In this document: piece after piece, positions 18,016 through 26,170 of the stretch | Layout: the number at the start of each line of letters is the position of its first letter | Numbering within the stretch: position 1 is the first letter of the stretch | From: Spirochaetota bacterium | Lineage (GTDB): Bacteria > Spirochaetota > Brachyspiria > Brachyspirales > JACRPF01 | DNA: 64,000 nt | Assembly (NCBI GenBank): GCA_016214035.1 | Contig: JACRPF010000020.1 | Span: forward strand, 318,800 to 382,799 | Direction of reading: 5' to 3' | Position numbers and translations under genes: made by a program | Notes under the pieces: generated by a model | The model's input: only the letters and a program-made list of their open reading frames with translations | What the model was told of the DNA's origin: nothing | Database searches by the model: none

Positions 18016-19236
18016 ATGCTGAAAGGAAACGCAATTGTCGGACAGTCCGGCGGACCGACGTCGGTGATCAACGCAAGTCTCGCGGGCGTCATCGACGGCG
18101 CAAAGAAATTCGCGGGCATAAAAAAACTCTACGGCATGAATTACGGCATCGAGGGATTCATGCAGGAACGGCTCATCGATCTTTCCGCGCAGCCGGCGGC
18201 CGTGGTTAAAGGGCTGCGTATGACGCCGTCATCGTCGCTCGGGTCGTCACGGCACAAAGTGAAGGAAGAGGATTTTCCGCGCATCATGGAAGTACTCAAG
18301 AAATACGACGTGCGCTATTTCTTTCTCATCGGCGGCAACGACACAATGGACACGATAAACCGCGTGGAACAGTACTGCCGGAAGAACGGCTATGAACTCA
18401 CCGGCGTGGGGATTCCGAAGACCGTGGACAACGACCTCTTCGGCACCGACCACACCCCCGGCTATGCGTCGGCGGCGCGCTACAATGCGCTGTCCGTGAT
18501 GCAGGGCGGCATTCTCGCGCGCGACATGCAGCGCGTGGACAAGTTTTCCGTATATCAGACCATAGGTCGCGATGCGGGCTGGCTTGCTGCGGCGTGCGCG
18601 GCGGGAAAAACGGACGAGGCGTCGGCCCCGCATCTCATCTACACGCCGGAACTTCCGTTCAGCAAAGAGGATTTCCTTAAGGACGCGGCGGCATGTGTGA
18701 AGGAATACGGCTTTGTATCCGTTGTCTGCGGCGAGGGCATCAAGTATAAGGACGGCACACCGGTGAGCGCGTCACGGACGAAGGATAAATTCAACAATAC
18801 GGAATTCGGCGCGATGGGCGGTGCGAGCGCGGCGCTTAATCTGCACGCGATGCTGCGCGAGGCGTATGGATGGCGCGGGGAGTTTCAGATTACCGAATCG
18901 CTCATCATGTGCGCGGCGGACCGCGGGGTCGCAAACGATTTTTCCGAGGCGTACCGCTGCGGCATCGAGGCGGTGAAGCTCGCTTCGAAGGGCGAGAGCG
19001 GTTATATGGTGACAATGAAACGCATTTCGAACAAGCCCTACCGCATATCGTACGAAAAAGCGAAGCTCTCCGATGTGGCGGTGAAGGCGAAGCCGATGCC
19101 GCTTGATTATCTTACCGCTGACGGCAATTTTGTGAGCAAAAAGTTCTTCTCATACCTTTCCCCGCTCATCGGCGACATGCCGGGATATGTGCGGCTGAAA
19201 CAGAAGTTCGCGAACAAATCGAAAAGTATCGACTGA
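18016..19236 (+). CDS. pfp: PPi-dependent 6-phosphofructokinase
   Basis: A 406-residue group-A phosphofructokinase. 'GQSGGPTSVINA' binds the phosphodonor, and 'GGNDT' (106-110) replaces the GGDGS of ATP enzymes. 'PKTVDND' (134-140) holds the Lys typical of PPi users and the catalytic Asp, and 'GRDAGWLAA' follows. The enzyme converts fructose 6-phosphate and PPi to fructose 1,6-bisphosphate reversibly, saving ATP. Its place between the kinase/GH20 genes and the deacetylase/SIS genes suggests that fructose 6-phosphate is the exit point of the operon's pathway. GAGGAG precedes the start. PPi use is inferred from the two residues named. Confidence 0.85.
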   Translation: MLKGNAIVGQSGGPTSVINASLAGVIDGAKKFAGIKKLYGMNYGIEGFMQERLIDLSAQPAAVVKGLRMTPSSSLGSSRHKVKEEDFPRIMEVLKKYDVRYFFLIGGNDTMDTINRVEQYCRKNGYELTGVGIPKTVDNDLFGTDHTPGYASAARYNALSVMQGGILARDMQRVDKFSVYQTIGRDAGWLAAACAAGKTDEASAPHLIYTPELPFSKEDFLKDAAACVKEYGFVSVVCGEGIKYKDGTPVSASRTKDKFNNTEFGAMGGASAALNLHAMLREAYGWRGEFQITESLIMCAADRGVANDFSEAYRCGIEAVKLASKGESGYMVTMKRISNKPYRISYEKAKLSDVAVKAKPMPLDYLTADGNFVSKKFFSYLSPLIGDMPGYVRLKQKFANKSKSID

Positions 19237-19246
19237 GGAAACAACA

Positions 19247-20020
19247 ATGGAATTCAACAAATCAGCAGTAGTCATTCACGCACATCCGGACGATACCGAG
19301 GCGTTCTGCTCGGGGACGCTTAAACACTTGAAGGACAAGGGCTTCAGCATCGCCATAGCAACGATGACCGCGGGCGGCATGGGCGGCATAGGCATGAGTG
19401 AACAAAAAACCATTGCAGTGAGAAAAAAGGAGGCCGCGAAAGCGGCCGCGGTGCTCGACGCTCCATATCACTGTTTCGGCGGACGGGACGGATATCTTTT
19501 TGACACCGAGGCGCTTCGCGTCGCCGTCATTGATTTTGTCAGAAAGCACAAAGCGGGCGTGGTACTCACGCATCTGCCGTTCGATTACCACAGCGACCAC
19601 CGCACCACCGCGCAGATTGTGGAGGCCGCCGTGATGCTCGCATCGCTCCCGAGCGTTCCATGCAGGGCGAAACCGCTCGAGGTGACGCCGCTGCTCTATC
19701 ACACGGCACCGCTCGGATTCTCGGATCCATTGGGCAATCCTATTGCCGAACCGCATTTCTTTGTTGATATCACGAAGACTATCGACACAAAAATGGACAT
19801 GCTCGCGCATCACCATTCGCAGATAGAACTCATGCGCGTGATGCACAAGATGCCGAATTTTTTCGACGAGATGAAAAAATACAATATCGACCTCGGGAAA
19901 ATCGCCGGTGTGAAATATGCCGAATGTTTCTGGCAGCACCTGGGCGGCGGATTTCAGAAAGATCCGCTCCTGCAGCGTGAACTCGCGGATGTCATACGCA
20001 AACTGAAAAAGATAAAATAG
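19247..20020 (+). CDS. PIG-L family N-acetylglucosaminyl deacetylase
   Basis: A 257-residue Zn-dependent LmbE/PIG-L deacetylase. 'HAHPDDTE' (about 11-18) gives the His-Asp-Asp Zn/catalytic motif, and 'YHSDHR' (about 117-122) supplies the third Zn ligand. The fold is complete and cytoplasmic. Known substrates carry GlcNAc: GlcNAc-inositol, GlcNAc-malate, GlcNAc-PI and diacetylchitobiose. Here it probably removes the acetyl group from a HexNAc derivative, doing the work of NagA, which is absent from the operon. It is followed after 13 bp by the SIS gene, which fits a deacetylation-deamination pair. Confidence 0.83.
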   Translation: MEFNKSAVVIHAHPDDTEAFCSGTLKHLKDKGFSIAIATMTAGGMGGIGMSEQKTIAVRKKEAAKAAAVLDAPYHCFGGRDGYLFDTEALRVAVIDFVRKHKAGVVLTHLPFDYHSDHRTTAQIVEAAVMLASLPSVPCRAKPLEVTPLLYHTAPLGFSDPLGNPIAEPHFFVDITKTIDTKMDMLAHHHSQIELMRVMHKMPNFFDEMKKYNIDLGKIAGVKYAECFWQHLGGGFQKDPLLQRELADVIRKLKKIK

Positions 20021-20033
20021 ACAGGAGCACATC

Positions 20034-21050
20034 ATGAATCTTACCGATAAAAAATATACCGCATATGCACTCGCGAAAGAAATGCTTCAGACGGCCGATG
20101 TGGTGAAAAAGTTCGACCCCTTGTGCGCGGATGATTATGCACAACGCGCCAAAAAGATGGAACGGCTGTTCTTCACCGGCGAAGGTTCGAGCAGGATATT
20201 TCCCGCAAAACGCGCGATGACCGCGGCGATGCGGCTCGGAAAACTCCCGCCGATGGCCACCGACGGCGCGACACAGGCGCTTGAGTATGACCTGTCACGG
20301 CACGCGGTGTTCGGCGCGTCGAACTCGGGCAAAACAAAGGAGCTGGTGCGCCTTTTCACCAAACTCAAAAACGAAAAGCATCCGGCATATTTCGGGCTGG
20401 TGGCGAACAAAGAAACGCCGGTTGAAGCGCTTTCGCACAAAACGCACGTATTGTCCTGCGGCAAAGAGGACGCCGTTGCCGCGACCAAATCCGTCGTCGA
20501 GCAGGCGCTCTTTTACGATGCGCTCCTGCATGCGATGAGCGGTAAAAAAATGGCGGACCTTTCCGCTGCTTCACAGGCGATAGAAAAGGCGCTCACCCTG
20601 TCGATCGATCCCGAGATCACCAAAAAACTCGCCGCGGCGAACATGCTCTATTTCGCGGGCCGCAACACCGGCGTTGCCGAGGAATTGACGCTCAAGACGA
20701 ACGAGATAACGCGAAAAAAGTCTGACTATCTTGAAGGCACGTACGCAGTGCACGGCATTGAAGAGGTGATGAATCCGAACGAAGCGGTCATTATCATCGA
20801 ACCGTTCGCGTCAGAAGAAGAGAAGTTCGCCGAATGCCTCGTAAAAGGCGTTGGCATGACGGTCATCGCCATCGCGTCGCGGCAGACGAGTTTCCCGACG
20901 GTGATAATCCCGGATGCGGGTGAATATGCCGAATATGTTGAGCTCTGCGCTGGATGGAATCTGCTCCTTGAAACGGGCATTGCGCTCGGCATAAATCTTG
21001 ACAAGCCGGTGCGGGCGAGAAAAGTGGGGAATGAGTATAGTGCGGGGTGA
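20034..21050 (+). CDS. SIS-domain sugar isomerase/deaminase (GlmS/AgaS-like)
   Basis: A 338-residue double-SIS protein. The first domain shows 'TGEGSSRIFPAK' and the phosphosugar-binding 'GASNSGKTKELV'. The second shows 'MLYFAGRNTG', 'YLEGTYAVHGIEEVM' (the position of the catalytic Glu-His in GlmS/AgaS relatives) and 'AVIIIEPF'. Members convert amino-sugar 6-phosphates to keto sugar phosphates, with ammonia release in AgaS/FrlB-like deaminases. As the last gene of the operon it would supply fructose or tagatose 6-phosphate to the PPi-PFK. It has no glutaminase domain, so it is not GlmS. AGGAG precedes the ATG. Confidence 0.75.
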   Translation: MNLTDKKYTAYALAKEMLQTADVVKKFDPLCADDYAQRAKKMERLFFTGEGSSRIFPAKRAMTAAMRLGKLPPMATDGATQALEYDLSRHAVFGASNSGKTKELVRLFTKLKNEKHPAYFGLVANKETPVEALSHKTHVLSCGKEDAVAATKSVVEQALFYDALLHAMSGKKMADLSAASQAIEKALTLSIDPEITKKLAAANMLYFAGRNTGVAEELTLKTNEITRKKSDYLEGTYAVHGIEEVMNPNEAVIIIEPFASEEEKFAECLVKGVGMTVIAIASRQTSFPTVIIPDAGEYAEYVELCAGWNLLLETGIALGINLDKPVRARKVGNEYSAG

Positions 21051-21082
21051 GGGTTCGCGCGTTATGCGCGGGAAGAAATGTC

Positions 21083-21254
21083 TTTCTCGAAATCGTCACA
21101 TAACTCGCGTATTGCTGGATCGTTTTGATTGAGCTTATCCGCTAATAAGCATATCCTTTTTTAATCGAATGCCGTCTTTGCTCAAACAAATGTGCCGCTT
21201 TCTCGAAAGACATTTCTCCCCTTCGCCAAGCGCGGTGATGGGTGAAAGTGATTG
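21083..21254 (+). repeat. Miniature repeat element, copy A
   Basis: About 170 bp that recurs at 21297-21472. The unit is bounded by inverted ends: GAAATGTCTTTCTCGAAA at its left (from 21075) and the near-complement TTTCTCGAAAGACATTTC at its right (21199-21216). Inside, CTTATCCGCTAATAAG can form a small hairpin. There is no reading frame of note. Size and inverted ends resemble a MITE- or RUP-like element. Confidence 0.7.
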
Positions 21255-21296
21255 AGCGTGAATGGTGGCCGCTGAATGTGCTCGGGAATAAATATA

Positions 21297-21472
21297 TTTC
21301 TCGAAATCGTCACATAACTCGCGTATTGCTGGTACGTTATGATTGAGCTTATCCGCTAATAAGCATATCCTTTTTTAATCGAATGCCGTCTTTGCTCAAA
21401 CAAATGTGCCGATTTCTCGAAAGACATTTCTTCCCTTCGCCAAAAGCACACGGTGATGGGTGAAAGTGATTG
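21297..21472 (+). repeat. Miniature repeat element, copy B
   Basis: Nearly identical to copy A, with a handful of substitutions and short indels. It is bounded by GGGAATAAATATATTTCTCG on the left and the near-complement ending CATTTCTTCCC on the right, and followed by the same CTTCGCCA...GGTGATGGGTGAAAGTGATTG tail seen after copy A. It is a tandem direct duplication with a spacer of about 40 bp. Confidence 0.7.
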
Positions 21473-21537
21473 CAGATGTATGCAGCGTAAATAAATAACC
21501 AAGATGCGCGGCGGAACTGATGTCTCTGAGCGAGCTC

Positions 21538-21709
21538 GGAGATAAATGTATTTCTGAACACCGTGCGCGGCTCGGCCGTCCATCCTTGGACGGATTTGCC
21601 GCAAACGCGCCATCGTGGCGCTCGCTATTCAGCGATGAGACCGCTTATGGTACTGATTACAAAGGCAATAAGCATGTAAAGCAGGTTGCTCAGAAACACA
21701 TTTATTCCC
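21538..21709 (+). repeat. Third related element with different interior
   Basis: GGAGATAAATGTATTTCTGA (21539-21558) and TCAGAAACACATTTATTCCC (21690-21709) are near-complementary ends matching the end consensus of copies A and B. CTTCGCCA follows as in those copies, but the interior is unrelated. Apart from the three elements, 21051-22030 holds no convincing gene. Confidence 0.55.
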
Positions 21710-22030
21710 TTCGCCAACCGCACGGTGTAAAAAAATGAATGACGGCAAGGGATATTCTGGTTATTGATTTTTCCGACTGAACGCAGCCCAGTCAATTAGC
21801 CTATCGCCTGTTTGTGAATAAGAAAAATGAGCGTCGACCTTTATTTTGCAGCAGGCGCTCTCCGAACATTTATTGCAACGCACTTCTTGATCATAACATC
21901 TTTCCCTGCACGGCGGGGAAAGGAGGTGGAGGTTTGAGGCCGATATCAAATCTCTTTCAGCATCGTCGCAGTTGAATCTATCTTCACTTATTCCGCATGC
22001 GGGGTGAGTATTTGCGTTACGAAAACCCGG

Positions 22031-23416
22031 CTATCGCGTCAGTATATCTTTCAATCTGTATGCAACCGTATTGATATCGCCAGCGCCTAAGGTAACAACA
22101 ATATCACCGGCGCGGACTTCCGATGCAAGGAAATCAACGATTGCATCGAACGACGATATATATAAAGCCCTCCGGTTTTCCGCCGATATTTTCGATACAA
22201 GATCTTTCGCATGTACCAGATGTCGTTCCACTTCACTGTCGCGAACAAAATATATATCAGGCACAATGACCATATCCGCATAGTGAAATGACTTTGCGAA
22301 TGAGTTCAGCAGAAAACGGGTACGTGAATGCTGATGAGGTTGAAAAACCGCGATAATCCGCGCACGTTGTTTCGCCTCCCGCAATGATTTTAATACGGCG
22401 ACGATCTCCGTCGGATGATGCGCATAATCGTCCATGATGATTACGCCGCCCGAATTGCACAGTATTTCCATCCGTCGTTTTGGCGTTGTGCAATTTTTGA
22501 GCGCGTCGGCGATCACGCTGTCCGGCACCCCGAGTGTGCCGCATAATGAAATCGCGGCCAGTGCGTTTATTACATTGTGTTTTCCGGGAACAAACAACCG
22601 GTAGTTACATTTCCCACGGGAATGTTTCACCGAGAACGAGCTGCCATCAACATGGAATTGTAAATCATATGCCGAAAAATCAGCGTCATCGTCGATCGCG
22701 TATGAAACCTTCTTAGCATCCACCGTCTGAAGGAATCGAGCGGTATTCGTCGAATGCTTTGAATAGCACAAAATGCCGTCGGGCGGAATATGTCGCGCAA
22801 AGGCGGCGAAGGACTCCACGATCTCATCGATATCCCTGTAATAGTCGAGGTGATCCTCCTCGATATTGTTGATGATCGCGTATTTCATTGCGAGATTATG
22901 AAACGAACGATCGTATTCACATGCTTCCGCTACGAAATATTTCCCCGCGCCGACACGATATCCTTTATTGTCAAACAGGGGAACGCTTCCGCCGATTATG
23001 AATGACGGATCGAGGTTCGCCTTATAAAGGGTATACGCGACCATTGAGCTTGTCGTCGTTTTCCCATGCGTTCCGGCGACAGCAATCCCATCTTTCAGCG
23101 CCATGAGCATCCCAAGACATTGCGAATACTTGACATGCGGAATGTGCGCGATACCGGCATGCATCAACTCGCAATTGTCATCACGGATCGCGGCAGAACG
23201 GACCACAAGCTGACAGTCGCGGGGAATATGCGCCGCATTATGCCCAATACTGATATGCAGCCCGGCATTTCGTAGTACAGCCGTATTACCGTTTTCGGAA
23301 GCATCCGAACCGCTGACTTTTTTCCCCATCGCGGCAAGATTCATTGCAAGCCCGCACATGCCCGACCCGCCGATACCAATGCAGTGAATTGAAGAGATGT
23401 TTCGTATATCAATCAT
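22031..23416 (-). CDS. murC: UDP-N-acetylmuramate--L-alanine ligase
   Basis: A 461-residue Mur ligase that adds L-Ala to UDP-MurNAc in the cytoplasm, the first peptide step of peptidoglycan synthesis. 'CIGIGGSGMCGLA' (about 12-24) binds UDP, 'AGTHGKTTT' (about 113-121) is the ATP P-loop, 'NNIEEDHLDYY' carries the central-domain His, 'PGKHNVINALAA' follows, and 'MDDYAHHPTE' is the MurC/Mpl signature of the C-terminal domain. Full family length. It stands alone, with no dcw cluster neighbours, between a repeat patch and a gene-poor stretch. Mpl is a less likely alternative, since the length and N-terminus fit MurC. Confidence 0.93.
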   Translation of the reverse strand: MIDIRNISSIHCIGIGGSGMCGLAMNLAAMGKKVSGSDASENGNTAVLRNAGLHISIGHNAAHIPRDCQLVVRSAAIRDDNCELMHAGIAHIPHVKYSQCLGMLMALKDGIAVAGTHGKTTTSSMVAYTLYKANLDPSFIIGGSVPLFDNKGYRVGAGKYFVAEACEYDRSFHNLAMKYAIINNIEEDHLDYYRDIDEIVESFAAFARHIPPDGILCYSKHSTNTARFLQTVDAKKVSYAIDDDADFSAYDLQFHVDGSSFSVKHSRGKCNYRLFVPGKHNVINALAAISLCGTLGVPDSVIADALKNCTTPKRRMEILCNSGGVIIMDDYAHHPTEIVAVLKSLREAKQRARIIAVFQPHQHSRTRFLLNSFAKSFHYADMVIVPDIYFVRDSEVERHLVHAKDLVSKISAENRRALYISSFDAIVDFLASEVRAGDIVVTLGAGDINTVAYRLKDILTR

Positions 23417-23659
23417 TTCAGCATACTATCACAACAATACATTTTCGCAACGAATTGGAACATTCGGACTGCAAATCAATAAAGCGACCGAACGGAGATA
23501 AATGAATTAAAAGTAATATAAAAACATCAGAATGAAATGGTTAATGAGGAGTATTATTTGTGTGAATTTAAAGATGAGAGCGGATCATCGAGCAAATATA
23601 AAATCCCTGGGAAAGCTGCTTGACGTAGTGCATAGGACTTCGTTGGTTGGATATATACA

Positions 23660-23759
23660 GAAAGGGGTGTGAATAGAGGTATTGGCTTTGAGGCCAATAG
23701 TTTGGGTTGCCTATACAAACACGCGAGGCCGGATACGACACGGGGCCGCATCTTTTTTT
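23660..23759 (+). ncRNA. Possible small RNA ending in an intrinsic terminator
   Basis: Two hairpins follow each other: ATTGGC/GCCAAT (23681-23686 with 23693-23698), then GC..GGCC/GGCCGC (23723-23730 with 23744-23749), which is followed by seven T (23753-23759). No open frame of quality crosses them, and the base composition is more AT-rich than the genes around. I do not recognise an Rfam family. The rest of 23417-23891 shows nothing else. Confidence 0.25.
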
Positions 23760-23891
23760 ACGTTCCCAAGGGTTATTTCAAAGATCAATACCATCAATAT
23801 AACAAAATGTTAAAAAAAGGCAAGTGGGGTACAACAACAGCGGGACAGTATTTTCTCCGCATCCATTGCAGATATCCGGCCGGTTTCTGTT

Positions 23892-24731
23892 TCAACGCTT
23901 TGCAGGTGCGGGCATCTCGGGGGCATATCCCTCGTCGAACGGTGCGGGACGCGGGGGTGACGGCGGGAAATCGTAATATATCACCACGGCCTGCTGCGTG
24001 CGGTACATGCCGGTGTCGTACTTGAAAGCGACGACGGAAACGCTGTGACTTTCCTTTTCGCCCATCCCGGTTCCGGCGACACTTTTTGACTCCGACCGGA
24101 CAGCCGATGCAGCCGCTGTCGATTTTTTCGAATCACGCGACTGCGCGATCATCACTTCTTCAACGACGGGGTTTCGTTCAAACCAGGTTTCCATATCGTT
24201 CTTTGACCAGAAATATGCCGCGCCGATGACGCCGCAATTCACCGATAGATCCTTTCCCCAGGAATTCGACCGCCATGCGGCGTATGAATCCTCCTTTGAA
24301 GTGAAAAAGAATCTGCGCGCCTCGCTCCCGGTTACCTGCCATCCGCGTATGGTGACGTACGAGTTCGGCTCTATGATCCATTTCTTTCCGCTTGCGGGAG
24401 CCGCCGGTGCGCCGGTGATGCTTGAAAGGCCGTCGATGGTCAGATTAACCGCTGCACGCACCGGAAGCGGATTATGGAGCCGTATGCTGTATCGCTCTTC
24501 CGGCACTGCGGCTATGAACGGTTTTCCCCATTTCGCGCTTTCCGGTTTTCTTCCGGCGGTATCAGAGATGACCTCCACGTTGAACGCATAGGTATAGGTG
24601 CGGTTCTCGTACGAGACACTGTCACCCCGGATCACCTTGGTACGGCATTGCAAGGTGTACGGGACGGACGCCCCCCACAGTGCCGATACCGCCATTATTC
24701 CGCAAACCACGAAAAGATTCCGCTTGTTCAT
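23892..24731 (-). CDS. Secreted protein of unknown function
   Basis: A 279-residue protein with a clear signal peptide ('MNKRNLFVVCGIMAVSALWGASV'-like; cleavage near Ala/Ser 20-22). GGAGG precedes the ATG at 24731. The middle has a beta-rich pattern 'YSIRLHNPLPVRAAVNLTIDGL' (here in parts) and 'IEPNSYVTIRGWQVTG' followed by 'EARRFFFT', which I know only from uncharacterised secreted bacterial proteins. A Ser/Ala/Lys-rich linker (about 205-230) and a Pro-rich tail ('FPPSPPRPAPF') follow. Likely periplasmic or surface-exposed. No enzymatic motif is visible. Confidence 0.7.
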   Translation of the reverse strand: MNKRNLFVVCGIMAVSALWGASVPYTLQCRTKVIRGDSVSYENRTYTYAFNVEVISDTAGRKPESAKWGKPFIAAVPEERYSIRLHNPLPVRAAVNLTIDGLSSITGAPAAPASGKKWIIEPNSYVTIRGWQVTGSEARRFFFTSKEDSYAAWRSNSWGKDLSVNCGVIGAAYFWSKNDMETWFERNPVVEEVMIAQSRDSKKSTAAASAVRSESKSVAGTGMGEKESHSVSVVAFKYDTGMYRTQQAVVIYYDFPPSPPRPAPFDEGYAPEMPAPAKR

Positions 24732-24818
24732 AACTGCCTCCGTTGACAATCTTATACCTGATAGAACGGCCAAAGCGGTAAAAAGTAACAGATGAGAAGG
24801 CGCCTGACCGCAGTTCGA

Positions 24819-25196
24819 TTACCGCTGCGCAATGCCGGCGGACGATACCCAGCCCTTGTCGCCGTCGTCAAAATGGATGAAATAGGCGCGACCGACGACT
24901 TTCGCAATTTTTCCCTGGTACATCTTTCCATCGCTCCAGCGGGCGAGCACCGCAGTACCTGCTGCAAGATTGAACGGCCGCACCCGCACCGAGGGGATGA
25001 CGGCGGAATCATTGTCGGCGAAGACAATGCGGTATCCGCTGCCCTTGATCGTATTGTCGATCTCGACGACTGTGCCCACGTAATAGAGCTTCGCAGGCTC
25101 CCAGTACCCCATGACTTCATCGCCGACAGAGAATGACTGGGCTGTGAGAACGGCGCCGGACATGAGCAATGCAAGAAAGGTGATAATCCAGTTCAT
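24819..25196 (-). CDS. Secreted tandem Tudor/agenet-like domain protein
   Basis: A 125-residue protein with a signal peptide (residues 1-19, 'ALLMSGAVLTAQ'). Two short repeats follow, each like a Tudor/agenet beta-barrel: 'VGDEVMGYWEPAKLYYVGTV' with 'YRIVFADND', then 'VLARWSDGKMYQGKI' with 'YFIHFDDGDKGWV'. Such barrels usually bind methylated residues in eukaryotes. In bacteria similar secreted modules are of unknown role. It is transcribed in the same direction as the secreted protein downstream and 87 bp away. GGAGG-like GGAGGTTCC precedes the ATG at 25196. Confidence 0.65.
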   Translation of the reverse strand: MNWIITFLALLMSGAVLTAQSFSVGDEVMGYWEPAKLYYVGTVVEIDNTIKGSGYRIVFADNDSAVIPSVRVRPFNLAAGTAVLARWSDGKMYQGKIAKVVGRAYFIHFDDGDKGWVSSAGIAQR

Positions 25197-25293
25197 ACGG
25201 AACCTCCAATAAAATATAAATGCGATTGACATGACTATGTCGAAATCCATTGTATATAATGTAATCCAACATATCCGCAGCGTCAAGTCATGT

Positions 25294-26139
25294 TTACAGC
25301 AGTTTAAAAACCGTATCTTTGAAAAGACTCCGGTAATATCCTGATGCGTCCTTTCCCGAGATGAATGCGATGAACTCCCCGGTGATAAAACGATACCCCG
25401 CAAGCGCAAAATCCTTCGCGGTGGTTGCGCCGACCGTTCGTTCGCATTTGTACAGTTCCGGCTGCGAAACCGCCGGTGATGCATCCAGCCGGAATGAAAT
25501 TGTCTGTTCACCGCCGGTGCGCGCGATGCGGTTCAGTAATTCCTGTCTGCAGTTAGCCGGGCCGCAGATCATCGTACCGCCGTCTGTTCTTATTGAACGG
25601 ATCAACACGCCGCCGTATGAGGTGACATCACCGTCACGCCGTGTTTGAAAGCAGATATCTACGCCGTATTCATGAAAGAATATATCCCCGGCGTTTTTTT
25701 CACGCCGGTATACCGAGCCGTCCGGATGATCGTTACTGTGAAAATAGTACAGCTCAAGCTCATGCAGTCGATATACCGTGCCGTTGACTGACAATACAAA
25801 CGATGTCATGAGCCGTTTAAAAAACGCATCCGCGCTTTCAACCGTGAAGCCTCTGAACAGTTCATCGGCACCGGCAGACGGCGTACCCGGGGCGGTAAGC
25901 CGTTCCAGTTTTTCCAGATACGCATATGCCTCGGCATAGGTACTGCCGCACATTTCAATGCTCGGCGTGAGATTGGCGCACACCTTCGGATAGGCCGCGG
26001 TGCCGTGTATAGTGCAGCTGAAATCGATGGACAGATGCGGGCAGCGTTCACCGGCTTTCTTGCCGTTGGGCATACCCGGCATGGGAGAACTAATTGATAT
26101 CGCGATGCAGCATGCGCCGCAGCCTTTTCTGCATATCAT
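25294..26139 (-). CDS. YkgJ-type cysteine-cluster protein with C-terminal domain of unknown function
   Basis: 281 residues from the ATG at 26139, chosen because GGAG lies 7 nt upstream. Residues about 3-75 are a YkgJ/UPF0153 Zn- or Fe-chelating Cys cluster: 'CRKGCGACC', 'RCPHL', 'CTIHGTAAYPKVC' and 'EMCG'. The last 180 residues form a separate domain with 'HELELYYFHSNDHPDG', 'FFHEYGVDICF' and 'SYGGVLIRSI', which I recognise only as a conserved uncharacterised pattern. The fusion of the two is unusual. It is the last gene of a four-gene minus-strand group (Dabb, NUDIX, GNAT, this). Confidence 0.65.
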   Translation of the reverse strand: MICRKGCGACCIAISISSPMPGMPNGKKAGERCPHLSIDFSCTIHGTAAYPKVCANLTPSIEMCGSTYAEAYAYLEKLERLTAPGTPSAGADELFRGFTVESADAFFKRLMTSFVLSVNGTVYRLHELELYYFHSNDHPDGSVYRREKNAGDIFFHEYGVDICFQTRRDGDVTSYGGVLIRSIRTDGGTMICGPANCRQELLNRIARTGGEQTISFRLDASPAVSQPELYKCERTVGATTAKDFALAGYRFITGEFIAFISGKDASGYYRSLFKDTVFKLL

Positions 26140-26170
26140 GCCGCTGCTCCGCAGTACTGAACAGGATATG

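Noticed and set aside
21083-21472. Tandem repeats as a CRISPR array
   Set aside because: Only two units of about 170 bp with a 40-bp spacer. No short regular repeats and no cas genes.
21761-21949. Cys-rich 62-residue frame downstream of murC on the minus strand
   Set aside because: It needs a TTG start with no ribosome-binding site, and no family was recognised.
23554-23751. 65-residue minus-strand frame in the gene-poor region
   Set aside because: It overlaps the hairpin pair, has no ribosome-binding site and its composition is not protein-like.
23669-24025. 118-residue plus-strand frame
   Set aside because: It runs through the hairpins and into the opposite-strand secreted protein gene, so it is a shadow.
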